Source of the DNA: Reclinomonas americana ATCC 50394
Lineage: Eukaryota > Jakobida > Jakobea > Jakobida
Length of the DNA: 53,379 nt
Reading direction: 5' to 3'
Assembly: GCA_048213135.1 (NCBI GenBank)
Contig: PS015106.1
Span: 151,117-204,495, forward strand
The translations under genes were made by a program, and so were the position numbers. Each line of letters begins with the position of its first letter. Position 1 is the first letter of the stretch. Positions 13,301 through 23,448 of the stretch are shown piece by piece. The notes beneath the pieces were generated by a model. It saw only the letters and a program-made list of their open reading frames with translations. It was not told the origin of the DNA and made no database searches.

Positions 13301-15028
13301 TGGTCACTCTGATCGGCGTGGGGGCGCGCACGATACCACGTCGACCACGGGAGGCTCCTCGTCGTCGCTGCTCTCGTCTGCCTCCGCCGCCTCCGAGTAC
13401 GAGAGATTATCGCGCAGTGCCAACGCAGCGGGCGGTCGTCGCCTGCAGCCTGCCGAGGCTGCTGCCGATGATCCGCGTGACAGTCGCATGGTGTGTGTTT
13501 CCTCCCTTTCCTTTCTTCCACTCTGTTCGTCCTTGGCCGACATGTTGTGGCGAGCAGCGTCTCTCATCCACAGACCCCATGCCTGCTCGGGAGCGGCAAT
13601 TGCGACAGGAGACCGCCGGTGGCCAAGGGTCGGGTGGCAATGATGTCGGTGCCGCATCGCGCAGCTCGTCGACCGGCACTGGCTATCGATCCCCACCGTC
13701 ACGGTCCGTCGCGCGCGGTTGTTGTCGTGGCTGTGGATGTGGTTGCTCACTGCTCGTTGCTTGTGGTCGCAGTGGATCATCAGCAGAGAACTATCGACAG
13801 TCGCGAGGAGCGACGAGTCCGGAAGAGTCGCCACGACGCGCTGCACCGAGACCCATGCGCTCTCCACCAGAGCATGATCGCGTTGCTGAGCGGTGAACAG
13901 CGCACAATCACGTATCGCTCTTCCGTCACTGCTTCTTACGTTTTTTCTGTGGGGCAGTGACAATGGTCGCTACGGCTCCCGAGGGGAGTCATCCACGCTC
14001 TCGCAAGCCGAGGTGCGTGGATCTGGAAGTAGATAAAAAGAGACGAATGCTCATTGCTTTATTGCAGATGGATCAAATGGTCGACATGCAGGGCAGCAGG
14101 AGACGCTCCGGTGACTCGGTCGCCGCACTGGCAGAGGAGCGTGCGCGGTGAGTGCAAGTCGCCTGCCGATCGTTCGTGATGCGTGCAACTCACACGTGCC
14201 ACACAAGAGAGGAAGAGTTTCTGCGGTCGCTCGAGTCCAACCAGTCGGGTCGGAGGAGCGTTGGCAGTGAAGGTGACGACGTGTCAGCGGCATCCGCTGT
14301 GTTGGCCGAGTATGCGGCCAGCAACGCGCGAGAGGCGCTGCAGTCGTCGTTCCAGTCGTGCGTTTTTTGTGTGGCGAAATCGTCTTATCGCTAGTCTGCC
14401 TCTTTTTATCACTCATGTGCGCTTGCGTGTGTGTGTGCAGAGTATTGCCCCAACGGCCGCTCGGTTCGACGCAACAGCAGTCGGCGAGCCAATGGGATTG
14501 GGAGAAGAGTTTGCGCGAGACTACAGAAACAACTGATCGTTGCGCCCTTCTATCTCCCGATGCTCACGTGCAGGTGCAGTTGCTGACCGACTTCTCGTGA
14601 TAGGCATTGTGCACCATCCGGGATCCTCGCTGTCGCGGCGAGTGGCCGACGCTCTGGCCGATCCCGCGACCCATTCTGTCTCACCCGGGGCACTTTTACC
14701 CGACGACTCACTGGCGGTGTCCTCGACCCTGTCGGCTGTCACCACCGACGATCGCGCAGCCGACGAGGCGATTGCGGCTGGCGCTGCGGCGGCGGCTCGT
14801 CGCGAGGCACAACAAGACGCAGCGCCACAACCAGAATCGGCAAGTGGTCGACGAACGGTGCGTCTATCGGTGTCTATACCCCTCTCGCTCACTCACTCGC
14901 TCACTCACGCATTCTGGCGACACGCGCAGCCCACATCTGGTCTGCAAAAACCGCTGACATACCTGGCGGCTCTGGATCGCTACATTAATAAGCATGCGTC
15001 GTCGAACGCACGGCAAGGGACGGCATGA
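10341..15028 (+). CDS. Long coiled-coil protein, many short introns
   Basis: Spliced from about 18 exons. The start MSLARDLVDDICADLTFRLE is followed by a Ser/Pro/Arg-rich linker, then long heptad-rich segments: KLEFIQRRKRLLREEM, LLQRHYDDSVQRLDAYM, ETRERHAEAL, a 150-residue helix (about 11340-11870), EKRVVSARIAQEEAMENV, RQHELELREREQQVE, EALQTELRAVQAQHEADL and LEKEKELL. The second half is low-complexity Ser/Pro/Gly/Arg with a final conserved-looking block LTYLAALDRYINKHA. Two introns use GTTGCG donors (13138, 14539); the second is only 35 nt. The stop is TGA 15026-15028, seven bases from the opposing gene. A centrosomal or basal-body scaffold is the usual role for such proteins; I do not recognise the orthologue. 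Confidence 0.7.
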
Positions 15029-15035
15029 GACCGCA

Positions 15036-15965
15036 TCACAAACTTTCACCTAATGAACCCTGTTGCTGTAGTTCTTGTTCTTGTTCTTGTCGTCGCCGCT
15101 GCTCTTCCGCCTCCCTCTCCCTCTTCTTCTCCGCGTACAACTCGGTGTGTCGTCCAATGTGATCGGTCAGCTCGGCGCGGATCTCACTCGCTCGTCGACA
15201 CGCCGGAAACGAGGTCAGCACATCGGCCGCCACTGCGTCCGTCTCCAGATACTGCAGCGCCACATACTCGGCCATGCCCATGCAATGGAAACCACAATCG
15301 TAGCCATTCTCCTGCTCCTCACAGTCGAGCCAGTGCAGACCGCCAGACAAGTCGGCGTGCTCGGCAAACTTGCTCACGAGTCGCCGTGTCGGTGCTGCAT
15401 TCAAACGGCCCGCCGAATCCGCTGCGTACGCTCGCCGATTGCGACAGTCGATGAACAAGACACTCCTGCACATCGCAATCAGCGATCATCTCCAATCGAT
15501 CTGCGCGCGCACTCACATGCATGCATGCACCAGTGCGATCCACCAACGCGAGTGACATCGGTGTTGTCGTTCACCGGAACCACCACCAGATCGCGTTTCT
15601 CCAGCTGCAGATCCCGACACAACGTCCGCAAGTCGTCGACTGTGCGATGTGTGTGTGAGAAAGGGAATGCAAGAGAGACAAGTCGATCGCATGACACACA
15701 CTCGCCTGGCGCCATTGAGAACCAAAACGCCGCCGATGGCTCCAACACCAACACTCGACTGTGCCCGTGCAACGTGCCCTCATGCGCCAACAATCTTTCG
15801 TGCATTTCTCAGACAGAGGCAGAGACAGTGATTGTCGTGGGGAAACGCACGCAACACAAAGAAGAGCGTCACGAGGTTATCGCTGGCCCATTGCGGAGGT
15901 CGAAGTCGATCCAGATCCTCTGGGAAGATCGTGGCCTCTTCAAAGCTGAACAACTTGGTGTTCAT
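15036..15965 (-). CDS. SENP8: SENP8/DEN1-like NEDD8 protease (C48 family)
   Basis: Ulp1-type cysteine protease, most like the NEDD8-specific member. It removes or matures NEDD8, which controls cullin-RING ligases. The spliced protein is about 250 residues (human SENP8 about 210). Visible landmarks are FPEDLDRLRPPQWASDN near the start (the WLND-type region), VVVPVNDNTD then GGSHW with the catalytic His, AADSAGRLN with the Asp, and EEQENGYDCGFH with the oxyanion Gln and catalytic Cys. The triad is complete. Introns: donor GTGCGT after LFFVL, one before DDLRTLC, and one after GSHW. The C-terminal extension is charged and Glu/Gln/Arg-rich. The start at 15965 was chosen because it is the first ATG ahead of the conserved block and lies 65 bp from the USP start. 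Confidence 0.85.
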
Positions 15966-16030
15966 CTCTCTCACAATCGACAGAAGAGAGAGAGCTTCGC
16001 AGGACGTGTTAGGACTTTTGTTGTTTGTGA
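15966..16030. promoter_or_regulatory. Putative bidirectional promoter, deneddylase / USP
   Basis: 65 bp between the start codons of two divergent protease genes. It is CT- and AG-rich without a visible TATA box. Shared control is inferred from spacing alone. Confidence 0.5.
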
Positions 16031-18630
16031 ATGGCCGCGGAGAGCAGAAAATCAGACGTGGTGGTGGTACTTGCTGGTCTCCCCGACGACGACGACGACG
16101 AGGCAGCAGCAAGCGACGAGGCGGTGCGCGTGCAAAGAAGCAAAAGTGGCCATTTCCGGCCTCTTCACACTCACACACTCTCCCCCTTGTGTTGCACAGG
16201 AGTTCGTCTTTGGTGTTGCAGCTCCTCCTGCTGCTCCTGCTCCTCCTCCTCCTGCACCTGCTCGACCTGCATCATCATCATCATGGTCATCTGTGGCCAA
16301 TGCGCACACTCCACCTGTGCCTGTGTCACTTCGAGGACGACCAGTGGCCTTCGCCGAGCATGTCAACACACACAGTGCGTCGGCAGTGGTCGCCGACTCC
16401 ACTGCTCGTCGTCGCAAGCCACTGCTGTGTGCGTTTTCTCTCCTTCAGTCGCGCATTACACAAGCAGAGGACTGACTGTTGACAGACACAGCTTCGCTGA
16501 GTGAGATTGTGTTGAATGAGTTGCCGTTCACCCCGGCCTGTGGCATGCGCAACGTCGGCAACTCGTGCTTCATGAATGCGCTCATGCAAGCAGTCATTCG
16601 CATTCCATTGTTGCAGCGTGTCTTGCATGCCTTGCAGCGCTTCTCGTTCCCAGTGGAGGCGCCCGTGTGGCAGTCGCTGTTGCGTCTCTCTCTCTCTGTC
16701 TGTCTGTCTGTCTCTCTCCTTCCCTCCGTCCTTGTCTGACTGTGAGAGCAGGATCGACATGTATAGCGAGCTGGCCTCGTTTCCGCGCGTGGCTGGCACG
16801 CATGTGTTGACTGTGGCGCCGTTCTATACGGCGTTGCAGGCGTCGTCGGGCTTTACCTTTGTGCGAGTGCGTACGAGAGTCGGCTTTCCTGGCGTGTGTG
16901 TGGGCTCATGCGCTTTATTGTCGGTGCAGGGCGAGCAGGAGGATGTGCATGAGCTGTGGTGTGCGCTGGCCGATGCGCTGCATCGGGAGTGGGTGGCCAT
17001 TGAGAAGCACATTGATCAGCAGCAGGCGTCGTCGTCGTCGTCAACTGTTGCGCCTTTATGCAGCGTCATTCTTTTCTCTCCAAGAAATAACCACTCCCTT
17101 GATTGTTTTCCGGCAGACTGGCGGTCGTGCACAGCAGAGTGCAGCGTACACGTATGCCAAGTTGGCTGCCGATCTGGCTGGCGATGTGCCACTGGCGGCC
17201 AGCTCCGGCTCCGACTCGTCGTGGGCGGAGGCCGGTGCCAGGAATCGTTCTGCTGGTGTGTATCACGCACCCCAAGTCTCGAGTCACACGCTCAATGTCG
17301 GTGCGCGCAGTGGTTCGTCACAGCACGATTCAGGAGTCCATCATCACGACGCTCTTTGGTGGTCGTCTGCGGCACGACGTGCTGAGGAAACGCGAGAAAG
17401 CCACGGCCAATGTGGAACTCTTTCTGTGCTTGTCGGTGGATTTGCTGGTGCGTGTCTGCGCGATTGTCCACGATCGATCACAGGCCAGGAACATAACGAG
17501 ATTGTGTGTGTGTCGTGCGCGCACAGGACGCACCGCACGCCTCGCTGCCGTCGCTCATCGGAGCCTTTTGTTCGCGCGAACGACTCGAAGGCAAGGTCGA
17601 GCAGTCGTCGTCCTCGTCCTCGTCGTCGCCGTCCTCAGCCGCCGCCGATGGTCCTCGGAAAAAGGCACGCTGTTGTTATTCGTCGTCTTGCTCGCGATTG
17701 GGAATGAGCCACACGCTCACTGCTTGCCATCAGGTGACCGCGTCGCAGTCGACAGTGTTGGATCGACTGCCGCCCGTGCTGGTGGTCCATCTCAAGCGAT
17801 TCGCGTATTTCCTCGATCCGGCCACGAAGCGCATGATGGCTCGCAAAGTGTCGCTACCCGTGCGCTTTGACAATGAGGTACGGATCCGTCAATGATGCCT
17901 TTCTCCCTACTCGTCAGCGATGCTTACTTTGCGTGCACACACGCAGCTCATCATCGAGTCCGAGTGGCTCGTGCATCGCGGCACCACCAACACTGCGGCG
18001 CGCGAGTACGATCTGTTTGGCGTCGTGCACCATCTCGGCGCACACTTGCATGCGGGCCACTACGCGTGCGACCTGAGGATCGCCATGCCGGGTCACCAGA
18101 GAGACGGCGCCTCCTCGCCGGCGTCGTCCACCGTCACCACAACAACGACGGCGAGCAGAGCGCCGGCACCGCCACCGTCTGTGACGCCGTCGTCGTTGCG
18201 TGTTGTGCCGACACGAACCGTGGTTGGCGACGACGACTCGGATGACGAGGATGGTGCTGGTCGACGGCCTCGCCGGCGTCGGCGTCGCGGAAAGCGCGGC
18301 AAGCATGCCGACGGCGACGACGGCGACGATGGAGAAGAGCCATCACCGCCAAAGAATCAAGCAAAGAAAAAGGCAGAGGCGGTCGAGCAGCCGCAGCGAC
18401 GGGCTGCCGCCCCCACCGCTTCCACCACCCCCACTGCAGCCGCAGCAGCCGCAGCAGCAGCGCCGCCACCACCGGTGAGCGCCTCGGTGGAGCGACTCAA
18501 GTGGCGCCGCTTCAACGATGCCGATGTGATTGACGTGCCGGAGAGCGAGGTGTTTGGAGTGGACTCGCAGGCGGCGGCGTACATGTTTATCTTCGTGCGC
18601 CGCGATTGCCGCTCCCTGTTTCCAACATAA
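16031..18630 (+). CDS. Ubiquitin-specific protease (C19)
   Basis: Deubiquitinase with the full catalytic layout. The Cys box is GMRNVGNSCFMNALMQ, the Q-box GEQEDVHELW, and the mid-domain LFGGRLRHDV and LPPVLVVHLKRF. The His box is GVVHHLGAHLHAGHYACDLR, with a C-terminal WRRFNDADVIDV and AAYMFIFVR. The N-terminus is short and acidic (DDDDDE), followed by an Ala/Pro linker. Introns: first donor GTGCGC after SDEA; donors GTTGCG at 16679 (in WQSL-IDMY) and 17047 (after a poly-Ser run). The usual CxxC zinc pair after LFGG is absent (LRKREK there). A basic/acidic low-complexity insert of roughly 120 residues separates the GHY and WRRFND motifs. The closest match is perhaps USP10/Ubp3, but I cannot prove it. 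The gene is divergent from the deneddylase. Confidence 0.87.
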
Positions 18631-18689
18631 ACAGTGGCACATAGACTTTATATTAAACATCATCAATCATGCAAAAAATGCAGCACTCG

Positions 18690-19398
18690 TCAGAACGAGG
18701 CCGCTGACCCGCACTGACTGTGCGGCGACTCACGACCTTGGTCGTCACCAATCCAATGCACTCGCCGTCTCCGCGGTGGCGACTGTCGAGCCACCACCGT
18801 CACAGGCGGCGAGCCTCCTCCACCACTCTCCACCACCTCCGCAGGCGGCGGGCTCAGCGACGACCGATGCTGCGACAGCACCGACGTCACTCCGACCAGA
18901 GCCAGCGGCCGCGGCACGCTGCTGCTGCGACTGTGCTCCTCCACAAAACACCCCGGATCGCTATTCGCCTGCGGTCTCCGCAGCTGCGGCAACATCTGCG
19001 GCCGATCACGGTGCGCTTTGTTGTGCGCCGCCGACACTGGCGAAAACGCGCCTGCAGCACANNNNNNNNNNNNNNNNNNNNNNNNNNNNNNNNNNNNNNN
19101 NNNNNNNNNNNNNNNNNNNNNNNNNNNNNNNNNNNNNNNNNNNNNNNNNNNNNNNNNNNNNNNNNNNNNNNNNNNNNNNNNNNNNNNNNNNNNNNNNNNN
19201 NNNNNNNNNNNNNNNNNNNNNNNNNNNNNNNNNNNNNNNNNNNNNNNNNNNNNNNNNNNNNNNNNNNNNNNNNNNNNNNNNNNNNNNNNNNNNNNNNNNN
19301 NNNNNNNNNNNNNNNNNNNNNNNNNNNNNNNNNNNNNNNNNNNNNNNNTTGCGCTTTCCAGCAGCAGCCACCGCCGCCGTGAGCTCTGCACTCGTCAT
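18690..19398 (-). CDS. Possible gene split by a gap, unrecognised
   Basis: On the minus strand an ATG at 19398 starts MTSAELTAAVAAAGKR, then enters a 287-N gap (19062-19348). Beyond the gap an open frame runs to 18690: VSAAHNKAHRDRPQML, DPGCFVEEHSRSSSVP, a Ser/Pro-rich stretch and SPPRRRRVHWIGDD. Its stop lies 59 bp from the USP stop, in convergent orientation, as is common here. The frame across the gap is unknown, and the high GC keeps several frames open. No family is recognised. A real gene is somewhat more likely than not. Confidence 0.35.
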
Positions 19399-19762
19399 GT
19401 GTCCTCTTCTTCTTCCTCCTCCTCCACCACCAACACGCACACGCACACAGAACACGCAGGAGTGACGATGACGGACTAGACGAGGGCGTTGACGTGTCCT
19501 GCACGGTTGACTGGCGACGTTGACAGCAATCTTGCTGTTACTCTTCATGGTACTCGCTTGCAGAGTACGAAGGGTTCGCCTTGCAGCTCATCCTTCCTTT
19601 GCCTCTCAGAGAGTGAGAGGTGCTTCTTCTTCTCCGAATTCTTCGATTTTCTTGTACACACATTACATTCGTACATGCGCGCGCCGCCACACGCGCTCCA
19701 TAAACAACTGCAGATGACGGCATTGCTGTCATCGCGTCTCTTTTTCTCTCACCTCGCCTTTT

Positions 19763-20953
19763 TTAAAACATTTCTGATTGCAACGTCCACTCGTCGACGA
19801 CGTCGTCGTTGGCGAAGAAGAATTGTGATTGTGGCGGCGGTGGCACCGTGAATGCAGCAGGCGGAGGCGTCAGTGGATCGACAGAGAGCGAGGCGCTGTT
19901 GTGGAACACGGGCAGCGACGGTAGCGGGTAGAATGGTGGTGACATGGGCACCAGTTGTTGTGCGGCCGGTGTTAAAGGTTCGTGATCGTACACGAAGCCC
20001 GGCGAGAGCGACGATGATCCCCAGCCGTGCTGTAGTGCTGGGGAGCTGTCGCAGCTGGAGCTGACGCCGAAGCTGGCCGGGATGGCCTCACACGACGCGT
20101 AGGCATGATGGAGGGCGGCCGACACAGCTGGTGGCGGCGGAGGTGGCGGTGGTGGCGGCGACGACGCCACGCCCGCGAAGCACGTGGTGGTGGTCGTCGT
20201 CACCACCGGCTTGGACTCCAGAGGGAAGAAGGGCGGCGTCATGGCCACCAGAGGCGCCACAGGGTACGCGTGTTGCCAGTACGGCGCAGGAGCAGCAGCA
20301 GCAAAGGTTGTCGTCATCGGCGCTGGCGGTAGAACCATGGATGGAACAACTCCGGTGGACAGCTCAGCAGGCAGCACTAACCAATGCCTGCTGCACCTCC
20401 ACCGGCGAAGAACCAAACAGGGAACTGCCGCAAGACGCCCGATCGCGATCGAACCCCTGCAGCCGACTCCTGCTGCCAATGCCGCCGCCGCGCTTTCCCT
20501 GTCGCTTCTGGTGCACCAGCCGCATGCACTCGCCCTCGTCGCACATGATACGGAAACGCACATTGACGTTGGCAATCATGCGCGTGCGAAACGCGGTAAA
20601 CTCAGCAGGCCCGAACCCCGGCACCTCCTGTTATCGAGAGAATCGTCAGCGATCAGAAGGAGGGAGGAAGAAGGGAGGGAGGAGTGCACACACACCGATG
20701 CCAGGCGATTGCGCAGCACGCTGACGTTGATGCGGTGGCCGACGCCACCGGCCTCGCCTCTTGATTCGGTGAAGCGTGCAGTGAACCATGTGATTGCCGC
20801 GGCCACCTTTGCAGGGTCTGCAGGTGCGCTTGAGCGACTGCTGGCACGGCGGCTGCGTTTGGGTGCCGGCTCTGCATCGGTCTCACTGTTGCTGCTGTCG
20901 TCGTCGACGTCGACGTCGTCCATCTCACTGAAAAATCGCATCTTGCAGGCCAT
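19763..20953 (-). CDS. Unrecognised protein, basic N-terminus and Pro/Ser-rich tail
   Basis: Three exons fit together. Exon 1 (ATG 20953) encodes MACKMRFFSEMDDVDVDDDS, a bipartite-type basic patch (APKRSRRASSRSS), a helix AAAITWFTARFTE and INVSVLRNRLAS. After an intron, exon 2 gives EVPGFGPAEFTAFRTRMIA, NVRFRIMCDEGECM and a basic KRQGKRGGG. An intron with donor GTGCTG then leads to exon 3, rich in Pro, Ser, Thr and Ala with a poly-Pro run, ending DDVVDEWTLQSEMF at 19763. The layout (acidic start, nuclear-type basic signal, compact charged domain, low-complexity tail with a final acidic/aromatic motif) suggests a nuclear regulatory protein. That is inference; no domain is recognised. Confidence 0.5.
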
Positions 20954-21466
20954 TTTCAAAGTAGTGTTCACACTTCTCTCCACACGAGATTTGAAAAAAA
21001 AATTGATCGGGGGTGAGAATCCGGCTGTCGGGACCACTTTTGCCGGGTCCGAATTCTAAAAATGGCTGGGATGTTTGTGGAAGGCCCTCGAGCTCGCGAA
21101 TCGCTGTGCGGAAAATACATGCTCTTGCACGTGCGGTTTCGAGAGCTGCGCATGCTAGTGGATGTTCTAGGTGGTGGTCAACCTTTGACAGGAAAGACAG
21201 GATGCGCGGACTTGTCAACGCAAGTTGATAATGCGGTCAATTTGAGTGCTTGTGCATGCAAAAACAGCATTGGGACGGAGCTGATTTCAAACTGCACACC
21301 TCGGAGTGCATTGGACCTTTGCCGCGTCTGGATCCGCGCATCGACGTCGACAAACCCACATGACTCGTGATGGACAGGTCTCCGCAACTTGTTGGCGACC
21401 AACAAGTCTCCAGGGTGGCGCTCATCTCGTAATTCGTCACCGACACTTATTATTTATTCGCGCTCG
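20954..21466. other. Intergenic, about 510 bp, nothing firm
   Basis: Lies upstream of the gene starting at 20953 and downstream of the FkbM-type gene. An A-run sits at about 20994-21002. A 102-codon plus-strand frame (21062-21370) is open but shows no domain, repeat or splice logic. I treat the stretch as promoter and 3' UTR. Confidence 0.4.
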
Positions 21467-22853
21467 TCAACCCCACGTGCCAATCGGAATGGTCATGTCA
21501 TCGACATCGTCTCGCCGGAAAATGAAATCTGTCTCCACATCGCAAGGATGCGTCTCCGCGTACTTGATAAAGCCCACCGATTGCATACTGTTCGGCGACG
21601 TGAACACCACACCAACAACAAAAAAGAAGAAACGATGAGAGTGAGTGCAGCATGCACGCAACTACGGCAGCACGGTCGACGGGTGATTCTTGTTGCTGGC
21701 ACCGTAGCCGCGGTCGTTCTCGCACTGCACCTCCAGAATGACTTTCTTGAAGCGGCGGATTTCCATGCCAGCACTGCGCGCCACGTTGATGTCGTGGCCT
21801 TGTGCGTCGACCTGCACATGAAAAAGCAGGCATGAGAGAGACTGCATACACCTCCTTTCTCCTCCTCCTCCTCCTCCTCCTCCCCCACTCTCACCGCCAG
21901 GTCCTCGTACGAGATCTCGTCGGGCGACGGCAAAAACTGAAACGCATCCTGCAGCGACATGAGCGGCACGCGGTCGGTGCCGACATAGTCGCCGCCGGGA
22001 CCACCGCCAGTGAACTTTTCCAGCGTGCCCGACACCTTGTTGCGCGTGTTGGCAAACAGCGCGTATCCTTTCCGATCCGACACCGCCACCGGCAACACAA
22101 TGCAGCGCGGATCGTTGGCACACGCCGGATCGCCCGACTTGTAGTAGTGGTAGTTTGGAATGGAGGCATCTGCGCAGCAGCAGCAGCAGCAGCGGGTGTG
22201 AAATCAGGAGAGAGAGGAAGCAGCAGAAAACCAAGAAGCACGCACTCACCAAACCCAATGTACAGCCACTCAGCGGCCTGGTTCGGCAGGCGCTCCTTCA
22301 TGCGACTCCACAGACGCGCATTGCCGCCCATGCCCACCTCCACCATGAGCTTGGTGACACCGGGAGGCACCGGAATGCGCCCATTCGGACGCAGCACAAC
22401 GCCAATGTCCATCGGCACCAACACGCGATCCGTCTCAACGGAAAACGGCGGCAGCTTGGTGTTGCTGACCTCGGCGGGCGCTGAGAGACGGGCATGAGCG
22501 CAAGAGAAAGAGAGACGGAGAGAGGCGCATGTGACTCACCAACAGGCTGCGGTACTGCAGGCGCTGCAGGTGCTGCAGGAGCGGGAGGAGCGGCAGGAGG
22601 AGCAGCGGCGGGAGGAGGAGAGGATGTCGCAGGTGGAGGCGCTGTTGCTCGCAGTGACTCTGTTGGGGCACAGGCATAGTAAGTCGAGGGAACACTGTCT
22701 CTCCCTCCTACTCGCCCTGTTCTCTCTCTNNNNNNNNNNNNNNNNNNNNCGTACGTACGTACGTACGTACGTACGTACGTACGTACGTCGTACGTACGTA
22801 CGTACGTACGTACGTACGTACGTACGTACGTACGTACGTACGTACGTCGTCTC

Positions 22854-22945
<92 letters not shown>

Positions 22946-23369
22946 CGGTCTTCTTCTTCTCCTTCTTCTTTATCTTCTTCTTCTTTTCTTCCCTCTCTCC
23001 CCTCCGTCCCCTCTCTCTCCCCTCCCTCTCCCCCTCCCTGCCTCCCCTCCCTCTCTCTCCCCTCCCTCCATCTGTTTGCCACTCACCCGCCCTCTCAATC
23101 AGCAACTGCACATGCGTCAACGTCGACTCCAGCTCACTGATCCTCTTCAACAGCAGCTTCTGCGTGGCATCACTGCCGGGCAATGGCGCCGCATACACAG
23201 CAGTGGAGGAAGAGGAAGAGGAAGAAGGAGGAGACGAGTTGTTGTTGTTATTGGTGATTGCACCCAGCGATGAAATGTACATGACACCCAGTGCCCCGCC
23301 CAACACCATGCCCAGCACAACCACACTGGCAGTGATGAGCACACGATGTGACGACGAGGAGTCGTTCAT
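21467..23369 (-). CDS. FkbM-type methyltransferase, type II membrane protein
   Basis: Exon 1 (23087-23369) encodes MNDSSSSHRVL, a single TM helix rich in Val/Leu/Gly, an Asn/Ser/Pro stem and a short coiled coil (LLLKRISELESTL), the plan of a Golgi or ER type II enzyme. Exon 2 starts at 22480 (APAEVSNTKLPPF). The catalytic part shows VLVPMDIGVVLRPNG, KLMVEVGMGGNARLW (SAM-binding-like), VLPVAVSDRKGYALF, VPLMSLQDAFQF and VDAQGHDINVARSAGMEIRR then VILEVQ. This matches the FkbM pattern, in which a conserved acidic segment is followed by a lysine/glutamate-rich strand. The C-terminus is SVGFIKYAETHPCDVETD then MTIPIGTWG. Intron 1 is unusually long (22481-23086) and packed with repeats. The natural substrate is unknown; FkbM enzymes O-methylate sugars or other small groups. 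Confidence 0.7.
22730..22943. repeat. 20-N gap, (CGTA)n tract and (CT)n tract
   Basis: A 20-N placeholder (22730-22749) is followed by about 100 bp of CGTA tetranucleotide with one phase slip near 22788, then about 90 bp of pure CT to 22943. CGTA repeats are self-complementary and could extrude as a cruciform. CT repeats can form triplex DNA. All lies inside intron 1 of the FkbM-type gene. Confidence 0.95.
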
Positions 23370-23448
23370 TGTGTGTGAGTGTGTTGCGTGTTTCCGTCCA
23401 ATGGCATTCTGTTCACTTTGGTTCAAGTCGGCTCACGCACACACACCC
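23370..23448. promoter_or_regulatory. Putative bidirectional promoter, FkbM / TMEM260
   Basis: 79 bp between divergent start codons (23369 on minus, 23449 on plus). No TATA box is obvious; the sequence is moderately CA-rich at its plus-strand end. Confidence 0.5.

Noticed and set aside
21062-21370. A 102-codon plus-strand ORF
   Set aside because: Open but without a recognisable motif, splice sites or conservation clue, and it sits where a promoter and 3' UTR are expected.
22750-22849. CRISPR-like or satellite array
   Set aside because: The CGTA tract has no unique spacers and is a plain tetranucleotide microsatellite in a eukaryotic intron.
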